A DNA stretch of 64,000 nucleotides from Cymodocea nodosa (Eukaryota; Streptophyta; Magnoliopsida; Alismatales; Cymodoceaceae), in NCBI GenBank assembly GCA_036874045.1, contig CM072341.1, positions 15,946,501 through 16,010,500 of the forward strand. Reading direction: 5' to 3'. The stretch's first letter is position 1. Each line of letters begins with the position of its first letter. Position numbers and translations under genes: made by a program. The notes beneath the pieces are model-generated. The model worked only from the letters and a program-made list of their open reading frames with translations, had not been told where the DNA came from and searched no databases. This document shows, piece by piece, positions 22,101 to 33,900 of this stretch.

Positions 22101-25100
22101 TGCCAAAGAAGAGAGTCTCTAGAAGTAACCACTATAGCAAGTCCTCAAGGAATATCATCATTGGCAAGAATATAAATGTCATGACCTCATTCATAACCCA
22201 AACCAATTCTCCTCTTTGTCTGCAAGTCTTGAAAGACATAGTAAAAAGGAAAAAGGTATATGAGCAATAAAGTTGTTTAGTTATATCACTAATGGATAGC
22301 AAATTAACAGGAATATCTGGAACATAAAGAACTTTTTCAAGATGTATGTTAGTTATGACAGGTGTTGTTCCCTCCCCAAAAATGGTACACTATCGTCCCT
22401 CAACAATAGAGACCAAACTAATATTGGATAAATGTTTAAGGCGAGAAAATAAGGAGATGTTACTAGAAACATGGTTTAAGGGACTAGAATCTATAATCCA
22501 AGTATTATCAAGGTGAGATGTGTGAAATACAGTATTACCAGACATAAGAGAGGAAAGGATATGGTTAACAATGGCATCACTCAACTGCAAATCCTAAACC
22601 CTCAAAAGTTCATTATAGTTTTCTTGAGAGATATTGATCATGCGTGGTTCAAATGAACATCCTAAAGAAAGGGGGGTATTTGCAGAAACTTGATTAGTTG
22701 TAGAGGGAGGAGCGTAAGGTTGTCTGAATTTCTCCCAACACTATTCGGATGGGTGGTTTGTTCGGCTACAATGGATACAAGCCGATTTAGAGTTGCCACT
22801 AGACTTCCCTTTTCATTTTCCTTTTCTACAGATGCCTAAATTGTTTACACTAGATCAAGTGATGGCCAAAGTAGAAACATCATTGGAGCTAGATGGAGCT
22901 ACATTGGCTATACAGAGAGCACGATTGAGAGTGACTCCAAAGAGAGGATTTAATCGATGGCAAGAATCTACCCCCAAAGTTGAGAGGAGAGATCTGGTTG
23001 CAAACTTGAGAGGAAGAGCGCCACCTCAAGTTCCTAGCAATACCTTTGGTACGTCTTCAGATCAAAGGTGCACGATTGATAGACCTCAAGTTCTTCCAAA
23101 AGCCCATGTAGTCGAGTAGAGATAGTCTAGACAAAGTCGTTACCTTGCCAAAGAGAGAACAGTTGATCATAGACTTTGTAGACTCTTAATATATTGTGTT
23201 TGTTTCCATAACTCACACAAAGGATCTCCCACATCTTGTGTACAAGACAAACGAGAGACTCCCCTAGCAACTGACTCATCGACACTTTGCAATATGCTTG
23301 AAACAATAGCTACATCGGTGGCTTTCCACACAACAAAAGATGTTGCCTTCTCATCTAGCGGATCCTTGTATAAATGTTTTGTCACACATTTGTGATTCAA
23401 CAAAAGCTTCAAAGGCAGAAGCCCAAACATGATAATTGGACTCATTGAGTTTAATGCCAATGAAGTTATCCTTGGATACCCATAACTCTCCCACAATTGG
23501 TAATGTCACTGGAGAAGTGGATGAAGTCATTGTGGTTTTGAGAATGAAGGCTTAGAGAGAGATGACAATGGAGAGTATGGAAGGATTGTGACTCATGTAT
23601 CATGATGAATCATGTGGATGTCGAAGATCAATGTTGGAAAGGAGGGAATAAGAAGTCAAAGCCATCAACAATGTTGGAGAAGAAAGGAAGTTCTTAGTGC
23701 ATGGTCAAGCTTCAACACAATTGACAACAATGTTACACAACAGAAGAAGACATGGAGGTGGAAAAGGAAGAAAGAATCCTTTTGCTTTGATACCAAATTA
23801 AAGATATAGAGTAAATTATTCAAAGATTATGTAGAGTATGTGTTTAGTAATGATAGGAATAATGATGAAAGGATAAAATGAAATGGTGAGGAAATCTCTA
23901 AGGTGAGAATTTTAGAAATTTGGGATATATAATAAGTAATAAAGAGAAATTATATAAGATGTTACTTACACAATTAAAATAGGTTGAATGAAGTCAAAAA
24001 ATGCATTTAGAGTTTTATGTAATGAAAGAATATCATTAAAACAAAAAAGAAAATTCTACTCACTCAATTGTATTTTATGACAAAATGTTAAGTTGTTAAA
24101 CATGATTATATGCATATAGTTAGTGTAGCAAATATATGAGCGGTAATACAATTTGATGTCATTCATATTAGACAAAGAAAATACAAGTTGCACCAATCTT
24201 AGATAAAATATGAGAAAATTATCCTAGATGATTTGCTTATATCTATAGAAGACTTATAAATACACCCATGAGTTGAAAAAAATTAATTAATAATTTAGGA
24301 GAAATTAAAAGAGGTAGAGGAAGACAAAGTTACTAGTTTTAAATATGAAAAAGGATTTAAATTTATATAATTTCATGAAAGATTTGGTTTTAGATAAAAA
24401 TAAATAGAAGAAAAAATTGTGTGATTGGTTGATTGTTGTTTATCATTTGGCACTTTCTATTCAAATTCTCCTCCACCCATGACTTTATAAATCCATGTTA
24501 GAAAACTTTCCAAACTCAAATTTGCTTTACTAATGGAAATTGGCCTATAGCATAACTACTATTACAAGAGGGGGAATCTAAGAAGATATAATTTTTTAAT
24601 TTTGAAAAATATTAATTACTATGATTACAAATATTTACTGAAAAAGACAATTTTCAACATCTATGAATGATAGTTACCTAAATAAACTACCCTAAAACAC
24701 TTTTAATTTTAAGGCTATTTTTCCTAGAGATACTTCTGGGAAAATTTCCTAGAAGTGCCTTCACATGTGTTTCATGTAATCACAATGCTCACACAGTTAA
24801 TGTCTACGACTATCTATACATACACCTCAACCTCCTTCACATTTTGAACCACAACCATGACCACAACCACAAGTACTGGACATGGCTAAGTGATCCAATG
24901 TTGAGATTCACAACACATGCAAACGTAATCTTTAAGAATTGGAAATGTGTTAAGGGCAAGGAATCTATCCTCAAACCTAGGACGTGGCTTTCAACTCCAA
25001 TAAGATAGGTAGGCTGCAATGACAAGCTCTTTTTAGTATCATTGCATAATGGCAGCATCTTAAGGCAAAGGGTAATGCACATCCAATTCCTCTAGAAGGG

Positions 25101-28100
25101 CTCAAAGAGTGGCAAAGTCATCCTAAACAAATCCATCTCTCATTTGTAGTACAAAGATCTGCTTGTACATCTCAAACATTCCAAATATATTCTTGTCATG
25201 CCCATACATCTTCAAAATGTTTGAGATCTTCTTGACAAGTCATAGTATCATCACACCTTGCACAACATTAGGCTTTATGCTGCTCCATCCAAGAAACTAC
25301 CATCAAGTCGTTGATACACCAATTCTCATATGCATTATCCTTCACATCAAAGTAGTTGTGTGACGTGTAATGATAAATGTTTGGAAACTTTGACCACAGC
25401 AAATAATTCTTCTCATTCAACTTTTTTAAAATTTCAACTATGTTCTTTACTTTTGATTCTTTGGCAGCCATAAGTGATCTTAAAAACAGATCTATCTGGA
25501 GTAAAAAAAGTAGTCTGGTAGTGTCATTGAGGTAGGAAAGAGACCTCCAAAAGTAGTAGGGCAAGTAGATAGGACGATCACCTCCAACAATAGCAGATTT
25601 GTAGAAGCATAGCTCTTTGCATGGGCTGTTTAGCAACAACCTCCACCAGCCAGGCTGCCAGTGATAGAAGGAGGTACCATGGGCCTAATTAGTAGTAGAA
25701 CTTAAGGAGGATGATCCAGGAGCAACCTGGGAGGAGTGGGTGACAATGATGGGGTCTGGAGAACCCTGGTTCAATGGAAAGGGAGGGGTGGAATCCCCGG
25801 TGGTGGTCGAAAGAGGGTCTGAAGGTCCTGATAGCATTAAGGAGTGAAGGTGGAGGGGTTATTAGCAACCAGAAAGGTGGTGGGAGGCTGCAACTCGTTT
25901 TACCTTAGGATTTCAACCTAAGTTTAGTACCATGTGGAGAGGAAAAAAGAAAATGATTTTATTGATTAATAAAGGTTAACACATATATATATATATATAA
26001 TGAATAATAGAATTGTAACATAAGCAAGTATCTATTTAACCATGACTTTAATGACCCAACTCTATTAACACGAAAGCTAATATATAAATCTAGCATACTT
26101 AAATTCAATAAGTATTGATTCATGATCTAAATATCTTAAAACTACTCTCTATTAAATTACAACCACTGATTTTTAAATAAAAAATCTTAATAAATGTAAC
26201 TTAGATGAAATTTTAATACATAATAGATTATACTAAGATTAACTAATTATATAATTAGATTTTAATTTTAAAAATAAAAGGTTCCTCTCGAAAAGTTTCA
26301 TATAGGCACATTCAGGAACACTCTCAGTTTAATTTATCTAGCAATGGATTAAAAATTAACATACTAGATTTAGAATTAGGACCTTCAATTAAGTGTACTT
26401 CACCACATTCTCACATTAGAGGCATGTAGACACACACACATGCAAAACAATTAGAAACTATGACACCCCCAAAACAGCTAGAAGTATTGAATATTGACAT
26501 GAAAATAGGTATGAATACATCAAAATGTCAAAATGGGTTGTACAAATATCACTTAAAATGATATAAATATGTGACAGATATGAATACGACCAAATGTTTA
26601 CAGAAAGATAGAGATTGACTATTGTTATTTTGTGATCAACATTCAAAGTGAAATGCAAAAAAAAAAAATTTCCTTGAAAAGGTAAAAATACAATATAGAT
26701 TATTAATTTGCAATTCACACAATAAAAGACAAAAACATGCACACATAAGAATACATACGCAAGTATAAAACCCTTATCATATTGTATAAATAAGAGTACA
26801 AGTGGGTGCTAGGGATATTTGTGTACTATAGGTCAGAAAATGAACATGCGCTTAAGCATGAGTCAAATATGATTAGATAGAAACAGCAAGCTTGTTTGTT
26901 GCTTGCATGTACTTAAGCTTGTGTGACAAAATGATAGAGATGCATGACAAAGTTCTAAAGAGTATACAAACATTACAGAAGAGATATGGTCCTTGATGCA
27001 CCATCATACTTTCTATGAAATTAAGAAAAATTATTTATAGAAATTTTAGAATTTCATAAATTTTTTAAATACTATGATTTATTTAAGCATTTTCAATTGT
27101 AAATGAAGTGTACTTTTTAAATTCACAAGTCCAACAAAAACATGATTTTGCACATCATTCAGATCTGCGTCTTCCAAGGTGATAATCTAGAAGTTAGAGA
27201 CTAATGTTAATGGCAAAAACTTTGAGTGTAAAATTAAGTGCTTCACAAAGGAACAACTAGAAATTTTAGATTGCTGAAATGTATACATCCAACTCAATAT
27301 GAATTAATCATTAGTAGAGAGATTTCTTATTATATTAAGAGTTTGTTTATACATTGTCAGAAAATATAGAAAGTTAGGAAACATAAAGTCGGAAAAGATT
27401 GAAAATAGAAAGTTAGGAAAGATTGAAAATAGAAAATCGAGAAAGATTGAAAATAAAAAGTCAGAAAAGTAAAATTTAAAGGCATTTGTGTCATTAACAA
27501 AAAGTAAGAAAATTTATATAGTTTAAGTTTTCAATTATTAACTTAAATTATTATCATTTTATATACTTGTTTTTATTAGTATATCCTTTATACTTTTACT
27601 ATTTTCTTTAATATTTATCATTTTTATTTCTTAGTTGCTTTGTTACATTTTCCATCTTTTGATTATCATTCATTTTTACATTTTATTTATTATTTTACAT
27701 TTATTTTCTTTTCTTTTTTTTCTCTTTCCTCTACCATATCTTCCCCTACTCCATCGGTCTTTGAATTCACGTGCCTTGATTTGGGAAACTCCAATGAGCG
27801 GTGGCTGATTTCTACATTAGCTATCTGTTTTTTCCAACATTCTCATCCAACACCGAGGATGGTGCGTTGAGAACATCACCACTATACACAGGACCACCTA
27901 CTTTTGTGTGAGGAGAGGTGTGTGGTTAGTGGAGGAAGACTTGTTGCATGCAGGACCATCCACTCTTGCAGACAGAGGCGTGCACGATCAGGGAAGGATG
28001 TTGCTGCATGTAGGACCACCTACATATCTGAAGGCAGAGGTGTATGGTAAGTGCAGGCATCACCACACGTAGGACCACCCACATGTTTGCAAGTAGAGGT

Positions 28101-30602
28101 GTGCAATCGAAGGAGGACATCACCACACCAAGGACCAACCACATATCCATGAGCAATGTCGTGCACTCTATTCTTTTGTGCAACTCACCTTCATTTGTGT
28201 ACTAAGGTTGTGGTGACAATCATAGGTTGTTTCACTCAAGAGGAGGGTTTTGGTCATTCTCAAGAGATGTGTTGTCATGGAAGAACTGGATGTTGTGTCA
28301 TCAGGAGGAATCAAAGACGAAATTCGAAGATTTTCGTAGATCGAGGGTGCAAAAGTTGGGAGTCAGGAGGTTTTTATAATTGGGTTCTTGGACAGCACAA
28401 ACATCAAGAAAGTCAAGAAAAATTTCCTAACTTTCTATTTTCTAACTTTCCTAATGGTACAAACCCCCCTTAAGTACACAAGCCCTCTTTCTATTTTCAA
28501 TACAGGATTATCTTAACACTCCTCTCACTTAAAACCACTTTTAAATCCTAAAAGTGTTTATTTTTGGCTTGGATGGATTTGCAAGGACTTAACCTAGAAA
28601 GTCATATTTGACTCTAACACCAATAGACATTTAACTTAAAATTAATTGATTATAAGTGGAGAGGTTTCTTAAGTGTACAAGTCCCCTTCCCATTTTAGAT
28701 ATGGGACTTACAAAGATTTTGAAACAATCCATACCAAAATCCAATTCAATAATACATCTCTATTTATTATTTTTCATTTATTTTACATTGTGCTATATAT
28801 TTTACTAACAATGGAATTTCATATTGCAATAATTTGTAGATGGTTCCTGGAATAGAAGCTCTAGATATGAGAACAAGTTGGAATGAATGTTGTCATAAGC
28901 TATTATGACATTTATGAAAATAATGATAGGTGGGAGATTGATAATTCATTAGCAATAATTACGACCACACCTACTAGAAGTGGACATAGATAGCTATGGT
29001 AGGGATGAGGCATGTAAGAAGGTTAGAGTTGTTGCAATAAAATTAATAGCAATGTGTAGGCAACAAGCAAGTACAAACAATGGCTAATTATGTTGACTGC
29101 ACATGTAAACCATGGTCATTTATTGTCTACACACATAATAACATAGTACAACAGATACTCGATACCTACACAATAAAACTACACACACAGGCATAAGCAC
29201 ATTCCTTCAGAATATGAACACTTTGCTTTTTCTATTATCTTCCTTTTTATTTTATTTTTACTTCATCCACCCTCAACTACTTTTTAACAAAAAAAATATA
29301 TGGAAAAGGAAAGTATAAACTCTCTTTTTGTTGTTTGTCTCCCACATCTCTTCCTCATCCCCTTTTTTCTTCTTTATTTCCTTTTTACCTTCTCCTTTTT
29401 CAACTACAAGGGTGTCACCTTTTTAATCAATCACACAAAAGCCATATAAAACAATGCACATCTTTTGATCTCTCTCCTCTTTTCATCGTACCCTCTTTTT
29501 TATGCACATCTCCTACACTCCCCACTCAATCTTCTTCTTCATATCAACCTTAGACTAATGAGGGTGTGAGAAAGGGTGGCAACCATAGGGATGCTTTCAG
29601 GAGAAGAGGTAGAAGCTGGTTTTTGAAATAGATCAGCAGAATCTAGCTTTTGAAATCAATGCCTAAAGCTTGTTTGGAATGGTAAGGTCCAAATGAAAAA
29701 AATTGGCTTTTACAAATAGGAAAAATTATAATTTTAACCTTGTTGGTCCAAATATTTTCTGAAACCATCCTCACTGGTCAAAAAAGCTGGCTTTTTACAT
29801 TCATCATAGAAACAATGGATATATCAAGGTCTCAAAAAAAAATTACATGCAAAAAAATATTATCATACCATGCAAAAAAAGACCTTACCATACCATCTTT
29901 AGAAAAAGCTTTAATGATGGATATATTTTTGACATACATAACTTTACAAACTTTACTATGCTGAAAAACTTTACGATCCTTAAATTCCATTAATTTTAAG
30001 TGATCTACAGAATTTTAAGGTAGAAACCTATTACCAAAAATATAAGCAATTGCAAAAAAAACCAATGCAGACACAAGACTACGTGAAATGGGCTGTAATA
30101 TTCTCTAGAAGCTGCATGGAAGGTATATTTTGCGCTTGAAAATGCTGATATCTTTTTCAAGTAAATCCAATACATACATCTTGTTTGGTATCACTTCTAA
30201 CATTTAGGGCTTTTCCTAATAGCTGAAGTCCAGAAGTAGAATCCCATGGACGGTAAAATAAAGCCGTGCCAATCATTGATTCGGAGACAACATAAGAAAA
30301 GGAAAACACATTCCTCAACTCAACAGGTCTAAGTCAAGAAAAAGCAGTTTCCATCACAGCTTGTTCTCTCATGTAGACGATTACCTATAAGAAAACAACA
30401 GGCGGAAAGAAAAAGGAGATCAACCTCCACGAAGGGCTCTTGGAAATGCAGTACGCAACTTGCTCCACCGGGCACGAACGCTCAAAGGCGAGGGCGGCAG
30501 GGAAGCTCGGGCAAGAGAAGAGGCACAACGCATTTGGCTTTCCGGAGCATGGGACCTCGATCCACACACTGGCATCTGAAAAGCATATCCGCCTGCCGCC
30601 AT
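16128..30602 (-). CDS. Universal-stress-protein-like, plastid (adenine nucleotide alpha hydrolase-like)
   Basis: Exons on the minus strand: 30602-30425 (leader), 17382-17264, 16742-16685, 16556-16479, 16321-16128. These give 208 residues, and phases 1-0-1-1 fit at each junction. The last four exons are firm. They read IKHLLLPITDKNPYLSEGTR, AKTYGADITVVVIDD, SAIRWHLSEGGFEEFG, LGEGKKPTAIIGEVADELN, LDLVVLSMESIHSRH and AEFIPCPILLLPL, a plant family with the nucleotide-binding alpha/beta fold of universal stress proteins. The leader exon is an inference. It has MAAGGYAFQMPVCGSRS, an Arg/Ser-rich transit-like stretch, and a donor GAG|GTTGAT leaving phase 1, exactly as exon 2 requires. Intron 1 would be 13.0 kb and filled with transposons. 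If the leader is wrong, the true first exon lies elsewhere between 17.4 and 30 kb. Biochemical role unknown; nucleotide binding is assumed from the fold. Confidence 0.72.
19381..22590 (-). pseudogene. Copia pol remnant of the second element
   Basis: RNase H tail with DNQTTTYITNNNIFHEHIKH, VDCYYIQELIQ and ANIFTKGL (19635-19381). RT/connection with YFLKIEFAYLKGKLAISQ and KYAMDLLKETSLLECKP (20251-20057). The RT core YVDDIIL lies at about 20321-20350. The protease site is WIIDSSPLNHVSSNISLFSR (22590-22390), where the catalytic DSGA has become DSSP. Many stops separate the pieces. Integrase is spread over 20.9-22.3 kb without a clean frame. Confidence 0.8.
22591..23530 (-). pseudogene. Copia Gag remnant of the second element
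   Basis: The Gag opening starts at 23530 (MTSSTSPVTLPIVGELW, then FIGIKLNESNYHVWASAFE). After a frame change it reads DPLDEKATSFVVWKATDVAI and VSSILQSVDESVARGV (about 23370-23260), equivalent to the W...D..I...I..S.. block of copia Gag. The downstream half is worn and in mixed frames. Confidence 0.75.
23784..23795 (-). other. Primer-binding-site-like sequence
   Basis: Minus-strand TGGTATCAAAGC, identical to the site of the element in APT intron 4. It marks the 5' end of the internal region of the second copia element. Confidence 0.7.
25280..25470 (-). pseudogene. Worn copia Gag fragment
   Basis: A minus-strand frame starting MAAKESKVKNIVEILKKLNE, then KNYLLWS, and after a gap YENWCINDLMVVSWM. 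This spacing matches the N-terminal half of copia Gag (LNGKNYxxWS ... W...NxxVxSW). The remaining Gag and pol cannot be followed. Confidence 0.5.
25983..25999. repeat. (AT)n microsatellite
   Basis: Simple alternating AT run in the long intron. Confidence 0.9.
27338..28469. mobile_element. MITE-like element A, TTA-flanked
   Basis: About 1.13 kb bounded by TTA on both sides. The left end reads AGAGTTTGTTTATACATTG and goes on through AGAAAGTTAGGAAA. The right end, complemented, reads GGGGGGTTTGTACCATTAGG and ends with the same AGAAAGTTAGGAAA block, so the ends are an imperfect inverted repeat of about 50 bp. The left subterminal part repeats a GAAAATAGAAAGTTAGGAAA-like unit several times. No transposase is seen. 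It resembles the elements at 34.4, 43.1 and 52.4 kb. Confidence 0.6.
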
Positions 30603-30926
30603 TGAAAACAAACCAAGGAAGCCGAGACCGACGGAAACACACGAAGTAGCGGAAGCTAGGGGTGGAGTCGTCCCCAGGAAAGAACGCATCAGAACGAGCG
30701 TGCGCATCACGTGAGTGGCGGCGTAATAGCACATGATAAGCACGTGGTCGCTGTCTCCCGACAGGTTTTCGGCTGGTATTTATTTAACTTGGGACGCCAC
30801 TTCTGCCATGGCCACCACCGCATCCCATGGGTGGTACCGGAGCCGGAGCCGGAGCCGGAGCCAGTGCCGGTGCCCGTGATTAGCAGTGCTAGTGGCGTTG
30901 CCAGCACGTAGATCGTGCCGTTAACG
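30603..30926. promoter_or_regulatory. Likely shared promoter of USP-like (-) and METTL23 (+)
   Basis: Only 324 bp separate the proposed ATG of the USP-like gene (reading left) from the METTL23 ATG (reading right). The interval is GC-rich compared with the surroundings and contains a GGAGCC hexamer run near the METTL23 side. No clear TATA box was seen, in keeping with a CpG-type bidirectional promoter. This depends on the leader exon assignment. Confidence 0.5.
30837..30874. repeat. GGAGCC hexanucleotide repeat
   Basis: About four consecutive GGAGCC units followed by degenerate GTGCCG/GTGCCC units, in the presumed 5' leader of the METTL23 gene. Confidence 0.85.
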
Positions 30927-33900
30927 ATGAAGGACTCCCGGTACTACTTTGGAGATGGGGAGAACGGTCAGTGTGGAGAAGACGGTGCCCTACATGGCTT
31001 CTATGTTGACGTCATCGAGGTACCTATGTCAATCGTGGAAGGGAAATCCCAATCTATGTTTATTTCGTGAGCCACAGTTCCACTTTCACGATATACGGGA
31101 AGTTTTTACCATGACACGATTATGTTTTCTCCCAGTTTTCTTCTTGTTATTCTCTTTTACGGGTAGCATGAATATGGTAAACTGTCGATTCTAGGTCTAA
31201 ACGATCATCTTTGTTCTCACAGAATATGCGGGAAGATTATGGAATGTTTGTCTGGCCCTGCAGCATTGCGCTAGCTGAGTATGTATGGCAGCACCGATCA
31301 CGTTTCTCTGGCAAATCTGTGGTTGAGGTATCGTCACAATTGATTAATTTGTCTTTGGTACATATGAGACTTTTTTACCTCTATTATATCTTGGTCTCTA
31401 GTGAATTATGTCATAAAAAATAGAAAATGGAATGGCTTATGGTCTTAAACTAAATTTCTTTTGAGTCGAACTACTGTTAAGTGTAAGTAGTCTTGCTTTT
31501 TTTTTCAAGTTTTGATCTTAGACGGTTATATTTTTTAGTCATTACTATAGAAAGGATGGAAGGATTACGTTTATGCTTTTCGAATCTAAATTTTCTAATG
31601 GAAATTTGTAACTCTTGACGGTGATATTCTTGTTCTGTAGATTTTGGACATCACACTTCTAACAAATAAGAACAATATATGTGATGAAAAACTGAAAATT
31701 AATCTCTCTGTAGCAAATTTAATTGACCGTTTCCTTTGGTAATTGTTGTTAAAGTAATGTCTTCTTCCTGCTTTTGCAGCTAGGAGCAGGAACTTCATTG
31801 CCAGGTATGGTAGCTGCAAAGGTCGGAGCAGATGTTGTGCTGACTGACAAGTCAAACAGATTGGAGGTACTTTATAGACTCCGCTGAGACTATAAGTTTG
31901 ATATCTTGGTAAAGACAATGCGCGTTTTATAATACTAGAGAATATTGCATGTAATTAACTATTTATTGGTGTGTTTTTCTTATGTGGGATGGATTGTATT
32001 CTTTGTATGTATTTTGAGGTTAGGTGATGGTTGGAATGGTAAAATTGAGCCTCTGCTAGTGTTTGGATTGTGGAGATGGGATCAGAGAGAGGTTACACTT
32101 AAGGCCATTAGGTTACATAAGCCAATAAATATCTACCGTCTATTGTGGGTTAATTTTGTTAATATTCTTGGTTTTCTAAGTTATTAATATTGTTAGAGTT
32201 ATTTTTAGAGTTATATTAGTCATTAGATAGCTAATTAAATTATTGGATATGCAATTTCACATACACCCACACAAATGTGGATGTATGTATTTCTAAGTTA
32301 TTAATAATTTAGAGTTATTTTTAGAGTTAAATTAGTTATTAGATAGCTAATGGAATCATTGGATGTGCAATCTTACATACACACATGGACACACATATGT
32401 AGATGTATGTATTTGTAGATGTAGGTCTAGCCATGTAAACCTCTCATAATAATACAATAACTTTCATTTTCTCCTTTCATATTTCATTAGAAAACTAGAT
32501 TTATCATAACCTTAACCAAACAAAAAAAAAGTCACAAAATTGTCGCCAGACACAGCATAGCAACTGTCAACCTTGCTTAGCCCTAAGGCGCCAACCATTA
32601 ACTAGAGATAGCTTCTCCATTATCGTCCACCCTAGGTATTTCATCACTTTGCTCCTCTTTTCAGCCCACCATCAACTCCATTCTCTCTACTGCTGCACCA
32701 ACCCATCCAAGGCAGGTAGATAACACCACTAGCCCCCCCTTTCAATGTGAATAAGATGTTGCCAGCCACATTATCTGGTTTTCCCTATGATCTAGGCTGC
32801 CACTGAGGTGCTTCTCCTTATTTTGCGTGTGGATACATGTCTTGTACCACCAACTTGCTGTCTAGTTTACCTAGGTGGTTGTTTGTGCAGCATTAGTGTT
32901 AGATCTCTATATCTATTATTATCTACACAAGATCAAATAATATTTATGTTGTATGGTGCATCTCCAGGGTTGATCAATGGCATCTTATGAGATCTTGGGA
33001 AAGAATATCAATGACACCTTCGAGAAAATGAATGGAAAGATTTATATGATGTGTTCATAAAGCTGAGATATTCATCACTTCCCATCAAAAGATTGAGCAT
33101 CTTATGCATTCTCCTCCCAATGTCAAAGATACCACCTAGGAGGTCTAGCACACTAATAATTGTATCATTGTCTCATGGTTGATGGACAGTATTAACTGTA
33201 GTATTTCTCATGTTATGACGATCTTCATCCTATTATGAAAATTTATGACATTTTAAAGACTACATATAGGTGTGAAAAGAACATATTTAGAGTCTATGAT
33301 ATCTAAAGAGCAAATCCTCACTTTTCATCAGGACCTTGGGGAGACCACTCAATTTAGGGCCATTTTTCCATCCTTTACAGTCTTCTGGATCATATTTAAT
33401 TTAGTTGTGGCAATCTCTAAGAATAAAGAAATTCAAAAAAAATATTAACTACATGGCTTTGCATGTCTAAATATGTTAAAAAAGGTAATGTGATTTTTGA
33501 GTGAGCGTCATGCAAAGATGTGACCATTTTTCTAAAAAACTAAATGGTTTGGACTAATAGAGTTTTAATTGGCATTTAAATAGTCACATTTTTCTATTAT
33601 TTTTGAAGTGGTAGTTGTTGTCACTCTTCTTAAGCTAAATATCATTTTTAGTGTTTAGTTTTGCATGAAGTGAATGGAATATAGAGTAAAAAGAATTAGG
33701 TTCATTTACTCACATCTCTTTTTTAAATATCAAATCCAAAACCACTGTGTTTTTTGGTAAGTAGATTTTATTTTTAGTGAGTTGTGATAAATGGTTATAA
33801 TATGTAAACATATATGCTCTATATATATGCATGCAGACACAAACATATATATAATGAAAATCATATCAATGTTGTAAAACATGTTAAGTATATGTATAAT

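Larger units (their letters stand above)
19187..23797 (-). mobile_element. Second Ty1/copia element, defective
   Basis: Minus-strand order is a Gag start at 23530, protease near 22500, reverse transcriptase around 20.3 kb (YVDDII) and RNase H at 19635-19381. That is copia order. A primer-binding-like site lies at 23784-23795. No matching LTR pair could be aligned. A short similarity between 19190-19220 and 23797-23830 (both AATTAAA...TTATT.AAAG) may be the LTR starts, with the right LTR then truncated or replaced. Boundaries are therefore approximate. Confidence 0.8.
17383..30424 (-). other. Proposed 13-kb intron 1 of the USP-like gene
   Basis: No independent gene is visible here. It holds a defective copia element (about 19.2-23.8 kb), a worn copia Gag (25.3-25.5 kb), a MITE-like element (27.3-28.5 kb), an (AT)n run at 25983-25999 and otherwise AT-rich sequence. 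17.4-19.2 kb and 28.5-30.4 kb contain only open frames without recognisable motifs. Confidence 0.55.

Noticed and set aside
29335..29553. Plus-strand frame rich in Phe, Ser and Leu as a small gene
   Set aside because: A pyrimidine-rich stretch gives this composition by chance; there is no motif, and it lies in transposon-rich intron sequence.
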